Shown here: piece after piece, positions 50,106 to 58,725 of the stretch | How positions within the stretch are numbered: position 1 is the stretch's first letter | How the letters are laid out: each line of letters starts with the position of its first letter | From: Methylobacterium nodulans ORS 2060 | Lineage (GTDB): Bacteria; Pseudomonadota; Alphaproteobacteria; Rhizobiales; Beijerinckiaceae | Reading direction: 5' to 3' | Assembly: GCF_000022085.1 (NCBI RefSeq) | Contig: NC_011894.1 | Coordinates: 6,012,501-6,076,500 of the forward strand | Length of the DNA: 64,000 nt | Notes under the pieces: model-generated | Seen by the model: only the letters and a program-made list of their open reading frames with translations | What the model was told of the DNA's origin: nothing | Databases searched by the model: none | Made by a program: the position numbers and the translations under genes

Positions 50106-50272
50106 CGCGAGGGTCCGGGGACCCCGCGAGGATCCGGGATCCGGAGCGGAACGGCCGGCCGAAGCGCCCTCCGCCGTGCCGGACCGATTTCCACTCCCAT
50201 CGGACATCCTCTAGGCTGCCGCCCCGCGCGAGAGCCGCCCGGCTCTGAAAGTGCCGCACGAGAGAGCCGCCC

Positions 50273-51121
50273 ATGACCGCACCCCGCTTCGTCGCCGCCT
50301 GCGTCCAGATGCGCTCGGGCCGCGACCCGGCGCAGAACCGCGACGCGGCCGTGGCCGGCCTGCGCGAGGCGGCGGCGCGGGGCGCGCACTACGTCCAGAC
50401 CCCGGAGATGACCTCGCTCCTCGAGCGCAGCCGCGAGAGCCTGTTCGCCAAGATCACGGTGCCGGAGGAGGACATCACGCTCGCCGCCCTGCGCGAGGCC
50501 GCCCGCGCGCACGGCATCGTGGTCCATGTCGGCTCGCTCGCCGTCCGCCACGGGGACAAGGTGGCGAACCGCGCCTTCCTGATCGGGCCGGAGGGCGAGA
50601 TCCTCGCCGCCTACGACAAGCTTCATCTCTACGACGTCGACCTGCCGAACGGCGAGAGCTGGCGCGAATCGGCGACCTATACGGGCGGGGCCTGCGCGGT
50701 CGTCGCCGATCTGCCCTGGGCGCGGCTCGGCATCGCCATCTGCTACGATCTGCGCTTCCCGGCTCTCTACCGGGCGCTCGCCGAGGCCGGGGCCGAGATT
50801 CTCACCGCCCCGGCCGCCTTCACGCGCCAGACCGGCGAGGCGCATTGGCACGTGCTCCAGCGCGCCCGCGCGATCGAGACCGGCTCGTTCATGATCTCGG
50901 CGGCGCAGGGCGGGCGCCATGAGGACGGCCGCGAGACCTACGGCCACTCGCTCATCGTCGATCCCTGGGGGCGGATCCTGGCGGAAGCGGACGGCGCCGA
51001 GCCGGGCGTGATCCTCGCCGAGATCGACCTCGGGCTCGTGGCCGACGCGCGCGCCCGCATTCCGGCCCTGCGCCACGCCAAGCCCTTCACGGTGGAGACC
51101 GCGACGGCGCGCCGCGCCTGA
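50273..51121 (+). CDS. carbon-nitrogen hydrolase (nitrilase superfamily, Nit1/2-like)
   Basis: The 282-residue protein contains the Glu-Lys-Cys triad of the superfamily: VQTPEMTSLLERSRES (Glu about 45), DKLHLYDVDLPNGESWRE (Lys about 116), and LGIAICYDLRFPALYRALAE (Cys about 158). That DKxHLFDVD and CYDLRFPxLYRxL context is the Nit1/Nit2 group, which hydrolyses deaminated glutathione or omega-amides such as 2-oxoglutaramate. The position after grxC fits a glutathione-repair role. It may form an operon with the next gene. Confidence 0.9.
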   Translation: MTAPRFVAACVQMRSGRDPAQNRDAAVAGLREAAARGAHYVQTPEMTSLLERSRESLFAKITVPEEDITLAALREAARAHGIVVHVGSLAVRHGDKVANRAFLIGPEGEILAAYDKLHLYDVDLPNGESWRESATYTGGACAVVADLPWARLGIAICYDLRFPALYRALAEAGAEILTAPAAFTRQTGEAHWHVLQRARAIETGSFMISAAQGGRHEDGRETYGHSLIVDPWGRILAEADGAEPGVILAEIDLGLVADARARIPALRHAKPFTVETATARRA

Positions 51122-51214
51122 CCCGGCGGAGTTTCGGCTAAGAGGCACCCGGAAGCCTGCGTTTTCGGGGATCGCCCCCTCGCAGGCGCGGCCCGCCATC
51201 CCGATATTCCGGTC

Positions 51215-51679
51215 ATGATCCGCTACGCCCTCACCTGCGAGGCCGGCCACGCATTCGAGAGCTGGTTCCCGTCGAGCGAATCGTTCGACGATCAGGTCGC
51301 GCGCGGCCTCGTCGCCTGTCCGGTCTGCGCGAGCCCGAAGGTCGCCAAGCAGCTCATGGCGCCTGCCCTCGGCCGGCGCAGCAACCGCTCCGCCCCCCCG
51401 GCCCCTGCGGAGCCCCCCGCCTCCGGGCCGGAGCCGGTCCGGCTGACGTCCGAGCCCGAGCGCGAGCTGCGCGCCATGATCAAGGCGCTGCACGAGCATG
51501 TCGCTCGCACCTCGGACCATGTCGGCCCCCGCTTCGCGGAGGAGGCCCGCCGAATGCATTACGGCGAGATCGAGCAGCGCGCGATCCACGGTGAGGCGAG
51601 CGTGGCGGAAGCCCATGCTCTCCTGGACGAGGGGATCGCGATCCAGCCCCTGCCGCCGCTGCCGGACGACCGGAACTGA
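51215..51679 (+). CDS. DUF1178 family protein
   Basis: The 154-residue protein begins MIRYALTCEAGHAFESWFPS and SESFDDQVARGLVACPVCAS, a rubredoxin-like zinc ribbon with Cys8, His12 and the paired cysteines CPVC, followed by the family sequence KVAKQLMAPAL. A linker of about 35 residues leads to a helical C-terminus (GPRFAEEARRMHYGEIEQRA). Function is unknown, but the gene is regularly linked to grxC and the nitrilase-like gene, as here, which hints at thiol or redox repair. Confidence 0.92.
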   Translation: MIRYALTCEAGHAFESWFPSSESFDDQVARGLVACPVCASPKVAKQLMAPALGRRSNRSAPPAPAEPPASGPEPVRLTSEPERELRAMIKALHEHVARTSDHVGPRFAEEARRMHYGEIEQRAIHGEASVAEAHALLDEGIAIQPLPPLPDDRN

Positions 51680-51723
51680 TACCAACAGCACCTGCTGCGT
51701 CAGAAAGCCTGGGCCGTTGGCAT
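51679..51723. repeat. family A repeat, short form
   Basis: ATACCAACAGCACCTGCTGC, then GTCAGAAAGCCTGGGCCGTT, ending GGCAT. It is a 45-base deleted form between convergent genes, with the left outer arm touching the DUF1178 stop codon. It resembles the 57-base form at 9784. Confidence 0.75.
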
Positions 51724-51731
51724 GAGAAGGG

Positions 51732-52235
51732 TCAGGCCCGGCCGGCGCGGAAGGCTGCGGCCCCCGCGAGGCCGGCGAGCGCGAGCGAGATCAGCGCGTT
51801 CCAGCCGGCGAGCGACAGGCCGAGGAAGCGCCACGCGGCATCGGTGCAGCTCACCACCCGGATCGTGTCGAGGCTCTTGAGGAAGTCCTTGACGTCGGAG
51901 GGGGCCGGGCCGGCCCCGCCGCCGCAATCGCTCGGACCGGGCCAGAAGCCCCATTCCGCCCCGGCATGGTAGGCGCCGAGCCCGGCGCTCGCCAGGAACA
52001 GGAGGGCGAGCCCCGCCAGAACCCAGCGCGCGAAGCGCGCCGGCAGCAGCGCCGCCGCCGCCGCGAGGGGAAGCGCGAGATAGTAGGGCTGGCGCTCGGT
52101 GAGACAGAGCTTGCAGGGCACGTAGCCGAAGCCGTGCTGGAAGACCAGCGCGCCCCCGACCGTCGCCGCCGCAGCGACGAGGAGGACGAGCGCCGCCGGG
52201 CGGGGCGCCGTGAGCCTGGACGCGATCGCCGTCAT
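51732..52235 (-). CDS. dsbB: disulfide bond formation protein DsbB
   Basis: The 167-residue membrane protein has four transmembrane helices. The quinone-linked cysteine pair is in FGYVPCKLCLTERQPYYLAL (CKLC, about residues 41-44, with the flanking ERQPYY typical of DsbB) and the second periplasmic pair is in PSDCGGGAG and VVSCTDAAWRFLG. It reoxidises a DsbA-type protein using ubiquinone. It follows a DedA-like gene by eight bases on the same strand, a frequent pairing in alphaproteobacteria. Confidence 0.92.
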   Translation of the reverse strand: MTAIASRLTAPRPAALVLLVAAAATVGGALVFQHGFGYVPCKLCLTERQPYYLALPLAAAAALLPARFARWVLAGLALLFLASAGLGAYHAGAEWGFWPGPSDCGGGAGPAPSDVKDFLKSLDTIRVVSCTDAAWRFLGLSLAGWNALISLALAGLAGAAAFRAGRA

Positions 52236-52243
52236 GACCGCCC

Positions 52244-52825
52244 TCAGAACAGGTAGCGGAAGCCCACGAACCCGGCCACGCCGACCGCCACGACGGCGGC
52301 GGCCACCGCGTTCAGGTGCCGGTCGAGCACCGTGCGGATGCCGATCCCGTAGCGGCTCACCAGCCCGGCCAGGATGTAGAACCGCGCCCCCCGGGTGAGA
52401 AAGGACAGGAGCGTGAACCAGAACAGGTCGTAGCCCGCGAAGCCCGACGTGATGGTGACGAGCTTGTAGGGGATCGGCGTGAGACCCTTGAGCAGGATCA
52501 CCCAGTGGCCGTGCTTGGCATAGGCCTCCCGGAAGGCCTCCGCCCCCTGGGTCAGGCCGTAGAGATTGAACAGCCATTGGCCGACGGAATCGTACAGGAG
52601 GGCGCCGATCGCGTAGCCGACGAGCCCGCCCGCCACGGAGGTGAGCGTCGCCACGAAGGCGTAGGACCACGCCCGGTCCGGCCGGCTCACCACCATCGGC
52701 ACCAGCATGACGTCCGGCGGGATCGGGAAGAACGAACTCTCCGCGAAGGAGACCGTCCCGAGCGCGTAGGGCGCGGAGGGGCGCGCGGCGAGCGCGAGGA
52801 TCCACTCGTAGAGGCGGCGGAGCAT
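52244..52825 (-). CDS. DedA/VTT family membrane protein (YqaA-type)
   Basis: The 193-residue protein begins MLRRLYEWILALAARPSAPY and contains the VTT-domain motifs FAESSFFPIPPDVMLVPMVV (about 28-47), GGLVGYAIGALLYDSVGQWL, and KHGHWVILLKGLTPIPYKLV followed by TITSGFAGYDLFWFTLLSFL, the F/GRFxPxxK-type core. The family helps with lipid scrambling and membrane homeostasis. The start at 52825 follows conserved family length; the longer frame is arginine-rich and rejected. Confidence 0.88.
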   Translation of the reverse strand: MLRRLYEWILALAARPSAPYALGTVSFAESSFFPIPPDVMLVPMVVSRPDRAWSYAFVATLTSVAGGLVGYAIGALLYDSVGQWLFNLYGLTQGAEAFREAYAKHGHWVILLKGLTPIPYKLVTITSGFAGYDLFWFTLLSFLTRGARFYILAGLVSRYGIGIRTVLDRHLNAVAAAVVAVGVAGFVGFRYLF

Positions 52826-53138
52826 CGATTCGGGGGCCTGTCTTTTCGGGTGCGGAGGCGCCCTTTCAGCACAGGATTGCGGCGCTGGCGAGGGCGGTGC
52901 GCAGCACGCGCGTCGGATGCTGCGCATCATCGCACGTCCCGGTCCCGCCTGCCGGAACTCTTCCGGTCCCCCTCCGAAAGAGCGGCCGGAGCGCGCCGCC
53001 ACCCGCCGGTCCGAGCCAGCGGCGGGCCCGGGCTAACCTGTTCGATCCGGCCGTCCCGCAGGGTCAGCATCACGCATCGACCGGTATCCGCCAATCACCA
53101 TAGATCGTTAATCCGAATCCGACACAGTCCTGTGCCAT
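52826..53138. other. divergent promoter region
   Basis: This 313-base gap separates the dedA-dsbB pair from the chemoreceptor gene. Lower-GC bases near 53090-53120 (CCAATCACCATAGATCGTTA) probably hold the chemoreceptor promoter. I see no gene or repeat. Confidence 0.4.
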
Positions 53139-54500
53139 ATGAGTGATCCACGAGGCCCGACCGTGCACAGCAGCAAACCGATCAGCGACCGTGTTGCGTT
53201 CATGGAGATCGACGCCACCACGGTAGCGGCATTGCGACGCCTGTGGCCGGTCATCGCGCCGGCCCTGCCCGATATCCTGGCGCGGTTCTACCAGACGATT
53301 CGCAAGACGCCGCACCTCGCGGCGATGATCGGCGACCACCAGCCGCGGCTCGTGGCCGCGCAGACCGCGCATTGGGAGGAGCTGTTCAGCGGGCGCTTCG
53401 ATGCGGATTACGTGGCGAGCATCCGCCGGATCGGGCTCGTGCACCACCGGATCGGGCTGGAGCCGCGCTGGTATATCGGCGGCTACGCCTTCGTGCTCAA
53501 CGGGCTGGTGCGGGCGCTGACGGAGCGGGCGGGCCTCGTCGGACGCCGGGCGCTGGCCGCCCAGATCGCCGCCCTCAACAAGGCGGTGATGCTCGACATG
53601 GAGCTCGCCATCTCGGTCTATCTCGACGTCCTGGTGGAGGAGCGGCAGCGCAAGGGGCAGGCGCTCGCGCAGGCGATCGCGCAGTTCTCGGAGGCGGTGC
53701 AGTCCAGCCTCTCGGTCTCCGGCGCGGCGAGCGGCGCGCTGGCGCTGAGCGCCGAGACCCTGAACGTCGCGGCCGCCGATGCCAGCAGCCTCGCCGACGC
53801 GGTCGCGGGCGCCGCCGGGCAGACGGCGTCCAACATGCAGGCAGGTGCGGCCGCGGCGGAGGAGCTTGCCGCCTCGATCCGCGAGATCGGCGCCCAGGCC
53901 GGGCGCTCCGCGGAGGTGGCGCAGCAGGCCGTCGGGAGCGCCCAGGGCACCGAGGAGACGGTGTCGGGCCTCGCCGAGCAGGCCCGGGCCATCGGCCAGG
54001 TCGTCGACCTGATCAACGAGATCGCCGGGCAGACGAATCTCCTGGCGCTGAACGCCACCATCGAGGCGGCGCGGGCCGGCGAGGCGGGCCGCGGCTTCGC
54101 GGTGGTCGCCGCCGAGGTGAAGAGCCTCGCCCAGCAGACCGCCAGGGCGACCACCGACATCGGCTCCCGGGTCAGCGCCATCCAGGAGGCGACGCGCCGG
54201 AGCGCGACGAGCATCCAGGAGATCGTCCGCGTGATCGGGGAGGTGAGCACGATCGCGACCACGATCGCCGCCGCCGTTGAGGAGCAGACGGCCGTCACCT
54301 CCGAGATCGCCCAGAACGTCCAGCAGACGGCGACCAACACCCAGACGGCGGTGGGCACCATCGCGGCCCTGCGCGACCGCACCGCCTCCGCGGCGACGGC
54401 CGCGCAGGACGTCGCCGAAGCGCGCGAGACCCTCGATCGCGAGCTCGCCCGTCTGCGCGCCGACATCGACGGCTTCCTGGAGACGGCGCGCACCGCCTGA
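53139..54500 (+). CDS. soluble globin-coupled methyl-accepting chemotaxis protein
   Basis: The 453-residue protein has a protoglobin sensor domain (residues about 20-175): [40 protein letters not shown] and [20 protein letters not shown] with the proximal heme histidine in VHHRIGL. The MCP signalling domain follows, with the highly conserved hairpin [20 protein letters not shown] then [20 protein letters not shown] (about 300-340). There is no transmembrane helix, as in HemAT, so it is a cytoplasmic oxygen (or NO) sensor for chemotaxis. No che genes adjoin it. Confidence 0.92.
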
Positions 54501-54526
54501 GGCGGGCGCGCCGGCCCGACCGGCGA

Positions 54527-54554
54527 TTGACTTTCCGGCCCTTCGCGGTACACA
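54527..54554 (+). promoter_or_regulatory. probable rpmJ promoter
   Basis: TTGACT, a 16-base spacer and TACACA lie about 130 bases before the rpmJ start. The -35 is close to consensus; the -10 is weak. The long leader may carry regulation by itself. Confidence 0.4.
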
Positions 54555-54684
54555 GGCGGCCCTCGCACGGACGGCGCCTCGCGTCGCCCGGCCTTGGCGT
54601 TTGGTCTCAGGCCACGCCGCGATCCCGTTCAACCCTCGACACCGCAGCCGGCACGGGCCGGCGCGCCGACGTGAGACCAGACCG

Positions 54685-54810
54685 ATGAAGATCCGCAATT
54701 CGCTGAAGTCGCTGCGCGGCCGGCATCGCGACAACCAGATCGTGCGCCGCAAGGGCCGCGTCTACGTCATCAACAAGACCCAGAAGCGCTACAAGGCCCG
54801 CCAGGGCTGA
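54685..54810 (+). CDS. rpmJ: 50S ribosomal protein L36
   Basis: The 41-residue protein [41 protein letters not shown] is the zinc-less (C-minus) long form of L36 used by alphaproteobacteria. It is a component of the large ribosomal subunit. It stands alone in this clade rather than in the spc operon, as is usual. The start ATG at 54685 is invariant in the family. Confidence 0.96.
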   Translation: MKIRNSLKSLRGRHRDNQIVRRKGRVYVINKTQKRYKARQG

Positions 54811-54908
54811 TCGGCTGGCGGCTTCCGCCGCACCCGGCTTCGCCGCACGGCTTCGCCGCGGCAAGCCATCGCGTTGACCATCCGGCACGGGCGCCGGACG
54901 ATGGCGGC

Positions 54909-55517
54909 ATGCTTCGCATCCCTGCCGCGCCCTGCCTTGCCGGATTTCTCCTGGTCAGCCTTGCCGGATCGCCGGCCGGGGCTCAGAGCGCGGCCATGCC
55001 GGAGCCCGGCGGGGCGCCCAAGACAGCGCCCCGGCCGCCCGCCACCCTGGACGACCTGTTCGCTAGGCTGAAGGCGGCCAAGGACGATTCCGAGGCCCGC
55101 GGCGTGGCGCAGCTCATCGAGCGCCGCCTCGACCGCTCCGGCAGCGACACGGCCGATCTCCTGGCGAACCGCGCAGGCCAGGCCCTCAAGGACAAGGACG
55201 CCGCCCTCGCGGTGGAGCTGCTCGACCGCGTGGTGACGCTCGAGCCGGGCTGGGCCGAGGGCTGGAGCCGGCGGGCCACCGCCTTCTATCTCCTCGACGA
55301 TCAGGCGAGCGCGCTTGCCGACCTGCACCGGGCCCTGCGGCTCGAGCCGCGGCATTTCGAGGCCTGGGCCGCGCTCGCCCACATCTACATGGCGAGCGAC
55401 GACAAGGTCCGGGCGCTTGCCGCCTTCCGCCGGGCCCAGGAGATCTACCCGCGCATGGGCAAGCTGCGCGAGGCGATCGAGCATCTCACCCCCGACGTCG
55501 ACGGCCGCGACCTGTGA
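54909..55517 (+). CDS. secreted TPR-repeat protein
   Basis: The 202-residue precursor has a signal peptide (MLRIPAAPCLAGFLLVSLAG, cleavage near residue 25). At least three TPR-like helix pairs follow from residue about 50: AKDDSEARGVAQLIERRLDR, DAALAVELLDRVVTLEPGWA and AEGWSRRATAFYLLDDQASA with LADLHRALRLEPRHFEAWAA. It is a periplasmic scaffold of unknown partner. The next gene, a hydrolase, starts 11 bases after its stop and is likely in the same operon. Confidence 0.85.
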   Translation: MLRIPAAPCLAGFLLVSLAGSPAGAQSAAMPEPGGAPKTAPRPPATLDDLFARLKAAKDDSEARGVAQLIERRLDRSGSDTADLLANRAGQALKDKDAALAVELLDRVVTLEPGWAEGWSRRATAFYLLDDQASALADLHRALRLEPRHFEAWAALAHIYMASDDKVRALAAFRRAQEIYPRMGKLREAIEHLTPDVDGRDL

Positions 55518-55527
55518 GCCGCCCGGC

Positions 55528-56565
55528 ATGGCGTCCGGCGGTGAGCCGCCTCCCCGGCGGATCCAGCGCGTGCTGACCTGGATCGTCGGCGGGGTCGCGG
55601 CGTTGCTGCTGGCGCTCGCCGCCACCGGCCTTCTCGCCACATGGTTCATCACCCGGCAGGTGGAGGCGCGCTATCCGCCGGCCGGCCGGCTTGTGCCGGT
55701 GGCGGGCGGGCATCTCGCGGTGCTGGAGGCCGGTCCCGGGGAGGGCCGGCCGAGCCGCGGCACGGTGGTGCTGCTGCACGGCGCCTCGGCGAACGGCATG
55801 GACCCGATGCAGGGCTTCGGCCGGCGGCTCGCCGGGGACGGGTTCCGGGTGCTGGCCTTCGACCGGCCCGGCTTCGGCTGGAGCGACCGCGTGGCGGGGC
55901 CGGAGGCCGCCTCGCCGGCCGTGCAGGCGCGCCTCATCGCCGAGGCGCTCGGGGCGATGGGCGTCGGGCCCGCGACGATCGTCGGTCATTCGTGGTCCGG
56001 CGCGCTGGCGGCGGCCCTCGCCCTCGACCATCCGGAGCGGGTCTCCGGCCTCGTGCTGCTCGCCCCGGCCCTGTATCCGTGGCCGAGCGGGGTGGTGCCC
56101 GGTTATGCGGGCTGGTACCGCTCCGGCCTCGGCCGGGCGCTTCTGTGGATCGCCACGCGCACCATCGCGGCACCGCTCGGCCTCGCCTATCTCGACCGGT
56201 TCGCCGAGGCGGTCTTCCGCCCCGAGCCGCTGCCCGCGGACTATGTCGACGCAGCGCGGGTGCCGCTGGCGCTGCGCCCCGCGGCCTTCGCGGCGAACCT
56301 GCAGGACCTCGACGGGCTCTACGGCTTCCTGGTCGGCCAGAGCCGGCGCTACCCCGAGATCGCGGTGCCGACGACGATCGTGGCGGGCGACATCGACCCG
56401 ATCGTGCGCACCGCGGTCCACGCGGTGCCGATGGCGCAGGCGGTGCCGGGCGCGCGGCTCGTGGTGCTGCCCGGCATCGGCCACATGCTGCACTACACGG
56501 CGACCGACACGGTGGTGTCGGAGATCGAGATGGTGGCGGCGCTCCAGCGGGTCGGCTCGGATTAG
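55528..56565 (+). CDS. membrane-anchored alpha/beta hydrolase
   Basis: The 345-residue protein has an N-terminal anchor helix (VLTWIVGGVAALLLALAATG, residues about 15-40) and an alpha/beta hydrolase fold: VVLLHGASANGMDPM (oxyanion region), LAFDRPGFGWSDRV, nucleophile elbow IVGHSWSGALAAALAL (Ser in GHSWSG, about 165), the acid in VAGDIDPIVRTAV and the catalytic histidine in LPGIGHMLHYT (about 322). The substrate is unknown. Weak ribosome site; probably coupled to the TPR gene. Confidence 0.87.
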   Translation: MASGGEPPPRRIQRVLTWIVGGVAALLLALAATGLLATWFITRQVEARYPPAGRLVPVAGGHLAVLEAGPGEGRPSRGTVVLLHGASANGMDPMQGFGRRLAGDGFRVLAFDRPGFGWSDRVAGPEAASPAVQARLIAEALGAMGVGPATIVGHSWSGALAAALALDHPERVSGLVLLAPALYPWPSGVVPGYAGWYRSGLGRALLWIATRTIAAPLGLAYLDRFAEAVFRPEPLPADYVDAARVPLALRPAAFAANLQDLDGLYGFLVGQSRRYPEIAVPTTIVAGDIDPIVRTAVHAVPMAQAVPGARLVVLPGIGHMLHYTATDTVVSEIEMVAALQRVGSD

Positions 56566-56573
56566 GGGTGTGC

Positions 56574-56620
56574 AAAGGGACGAGGTCCCTCTGCCGGGGT
56601 CCCGGGGCAGAGCCCCGGGG
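56574..56620. terminator. double hairpin between convergent genes
   Basis: AAAGGGACGAGGTCCCT gives one small stem, and CCCGGGGC-AGA-GCCCCGGG a second perfect 8-bp stem. Both lie between the hydrolase and pyruvate kinase stops, so they can serve both directions. The sequence type is common in GC-rich alphaproteobacteria. Confidence 0.5.
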
Positions 56621-56643
56621 CGGGGCCGCTCCATGCGGGCCCG

Positions 56644-58080
56644 TCAGGCCTTGGCGGCGTGCTCGCGCGTCACCTGGGCGATGCGGATCAGGTTGGTCGT
56701 CCCCGGCGTGCCGAAGGGCAGGCCGGCCACGACGAGCACCCGATCCCCGACCTTGGCGAAGCGCTCGCGCACCGCGAACTTGCAGGCGCGGAACGACATG
56801 TCGTCGATGTCGCTGGCGTCGTTGGTGACGATCGGGTGGGTGCCCCAGGCCATGGCGAGGCGCCGGGCGGTCTCGCGCTTCGGCGTGAGCGCGATCACGG
56901 AGGCGTCCGGCCGGGCGCGGGCGAGCCGCAGGGCCGTGGAGCCGGACGCGGTCCAGGCCATGATGGCTTCGAGGCCGAGCGTGTCGACGATCTGGTGGGC
57001 GGCGAGCGCGATGGCGTCGGAGGCGGTGGCCTCCGGCACCGAGCGCTGGGCGGCGATGATCGACCAGTAGATCGTATCCCGCTCCACCTGCTCGGCGATG
57101 CGGCTCATGGTGGCGACCGCCTCGACCGGATAGGCGCCAGACGCGCTCTCGGCCGAGAGCATGACGGCGTCGGCCCCCTCGTACACGGCGGTGGCGACGT
57201 CCGAGACCTCGGCGCGGGTCGGGACCGGCGCATTGATCATCGATTCGAGCATCTGGGTGGCGACCACCACGGGCTTGCCGAGACGGCGGGCGCCGCGGGT
57301 GATGCGCTTCTGCACGCCCGGCACCTGCTCGAGCGGCATCTCCACGCCGAGATCGCCGCGGGCGACCATCAGGCCGTCGGAGACCTCCATGATCTCGTCG
57401 AGGCGGGTGAGCGCCTGCGGCTTCTCGATCTTGGCCATGACCAGGGCGCGGCTGCCCGCGATGGCCTTCACCTCGGCCACGTCCTCCGGCCGCTGCACGA
57501 AGGAAACGGCGATCCAGTCGATATTGGCCGCGAGCCCGGCTTCGAGGTCGAGACGGTCCTTCTCGGTCATGGCGGCGACCGGGATCGTGGTGTCGGGCAG
57601 CGAGACGCCCTTGCGGTTCGAGATGCGCCCGCCGACGAGGACGCGGGTGACGGCCCGGCGGGGCGCCACCTCGACCACCGAGAGCCGCAGCTTGCCGTCG
57701 TCGATGAGGACCGTGTGGCCCGGCTCCAGGGAGGAGAGGATCTCCGGGTGGGGCAGGTGGACCCGCGTGGCGTCGCCCGGCACCTCGTCACCGTCGAGGA
57801 TGAAGGTCCGGCCGGCCTCCAGGATCGCGGAATCCTCGGCGAAGCGCCCGACCCGGAGCTTCGGCCCCTGCAGGTCGAGGAGGACGGCGATGGGCCGCCT
57901 CAGCCGCTGCTCGATGGAGCGGATGGTGGCGACGCGCTCGGCGAGGTTCTCGCGGGGCAGGTGGCTCATGTTGAGCCGAAAAACGTCGGCCCCGGCCTCG
58001 AACAGCTTCTCGATCACCTCCGGATCCTCGGAGGCCGGGCCGAGGGTGGCGACGATCTTGGTACGGCGGGCGCGCTTCAT
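56644..58080 (-). CDS. pyk: pyruvate kinase
   Basis: The 478-residue enzyme has the N-terminal RRTKIVATLGPASEDPEVIE and FRLNMSHLPRENLAERVATI, the substrate site LLDLQGPKLRVGRF, and the catalytic motif VMAKIEKPQALTRLDEIMEV (lysine about 228), then DGLMVARGDLGVEMPLEQVP and the TQMLESMINAPVPTRAEVSD loop. The C-terminal allosteric domain is complete. It converts phosphoenolpyruvate to pyruvate. Near gckA, it fits a serine-cycle neighbourhood where PEP is handled. Start at 58080 matches the family; the long frame to 58200 does not. Confidence 0.96.
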   Translation of the reverse strand: MKRARRTKIVATLGPASEDPEVIEKLFEAGADVFRLNMSHLPRENLAERVATIRSIEQRLRRPIAVLLDLQGPKLRVGRFAEDSAILEAGRTFILDGDEVPGDATRVHLPHPEILSSLEPGHTVLIDDGKLRLSVVEVAPRRAVTRVLVGGRISNRKGVSLPDTTIPVAAMTEKDRLDLEAGLAANIDWIAVSFVQRPEDVAEVKAIAGSRALVMAKIEKPQALTRLDEIMEVSDGLMVARGDLGVEMPLEQVPGVQKRITRGARRLGKPVVVATQMLESMINAPVPTRAEVSDVATAVYEGADAVMLSAESASGAYPVEAVATMSRIAEQVERDTIYWSIIAAQRSVPEATASDAIALAAHQIVDTLGLEAIMAWTASGSTALRLARARPDASVIALTPKRETARRLAMAWGTHPIVTNDASDIDDMSFRACKFAVRERFAKVGDRVLVVAGLPFGTPGTTNLIRIAQVTREHAAKA

Positions 58081-58269
58081 GGGGGTACCGGATGTGGTTC
58101 CCCGGACGATCCGGGGGCGGACTTGAGGACGGGGCCTAAGCGCCCCTCGGGGTGCGGTCGTCCGGGCGCGAGGGCATCCCTCGACCGGAAGCCGTATCAT
58201 TCTGCATACCAGTTCCGAAGGGGGCGGTTCTCCTCTCCCTTCTGGGGAGGCCGACGCCGCGCCGGGGGC

Positions 58270-58725
58270 TCAGGGACTGGTGGCAGGCCGGCCGGGATCG
58301 GTGAGCTGGATGGTCCAGCTCTTCTGCTCGCCGGTATCGACCTCGAAGAAGCCGTTGCGGTCGTAGCCCCGGGCAAGGCAGTCCTCGACACCCCGGATGG
58401 TGAATTCCCGGTCGCGGGTGCACATCAGCGAGCGCCCGCTCCACTCGCCGCCGCGATCGTAATCGACCGCGAAGACGTAGTAGTAGCGGGCCGCGAGCGC
58501 CCCCTTGAGCAGGGTCTCGCAGGCCCGGGCGGAGAGATTCCACCATCCCTCCGTGACCCAGCCGCCGGCATCCCGGTAGCCCAGCGCCACGCCGATGCGG
58601 CTCCCGGTCATGTTGCACATGCGCAGGTCCGCCCGGGCCGGCGCGGCGGCCAGAAGGAGCACGGCGGCGAGGCCCGCCGCCGCGATGCGAGTCGTCCTAT
58701 CCCACCAGGATGATGCGGCAATCAT
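58270..58725 (-). CDS. DUF1036 family periplasmic protein
   Basis: The 151-residue precursor has a signal peptide (IAAAGLAAVLLLAAAPARAD, cleavage near residue 32) and a DUF1036 domain: LRMCNMTGSRIGVALGYRDA and GGWVTEGWWNLSARACETLL, followed by YYYVFAVDYDRGGEWSGRSL, MCTRDREFTI and the CLARGYDRNGFFEVD tail. Conserved cysteines suggest two disulfides. The function is unknown; it lies between gckA and pyk, overlapping the gckA end by 29 bases, a linkage that is common in the order. Confidence 0.88.
   Translation of the reverse strand: MIAASSWWDRTTRIAAAGLAAVLLLAAAPARADLRMCNMTGSRIGVALGYRDAGGWVTEGWWNLSARACETLLKGALAARYYYVFAVDYDRGGEWSGRSLMCTRDREFTIRGVEDCLARGYDRNGFFEVDTGEQKSWTIQLTDPGRPATSP

Noticed and set aside
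53070..54752. A 560-codon minus-strand ORF
   Set aside because: Complement of the chemoreceptor gene; arginine- and glycine-rich with no domain.
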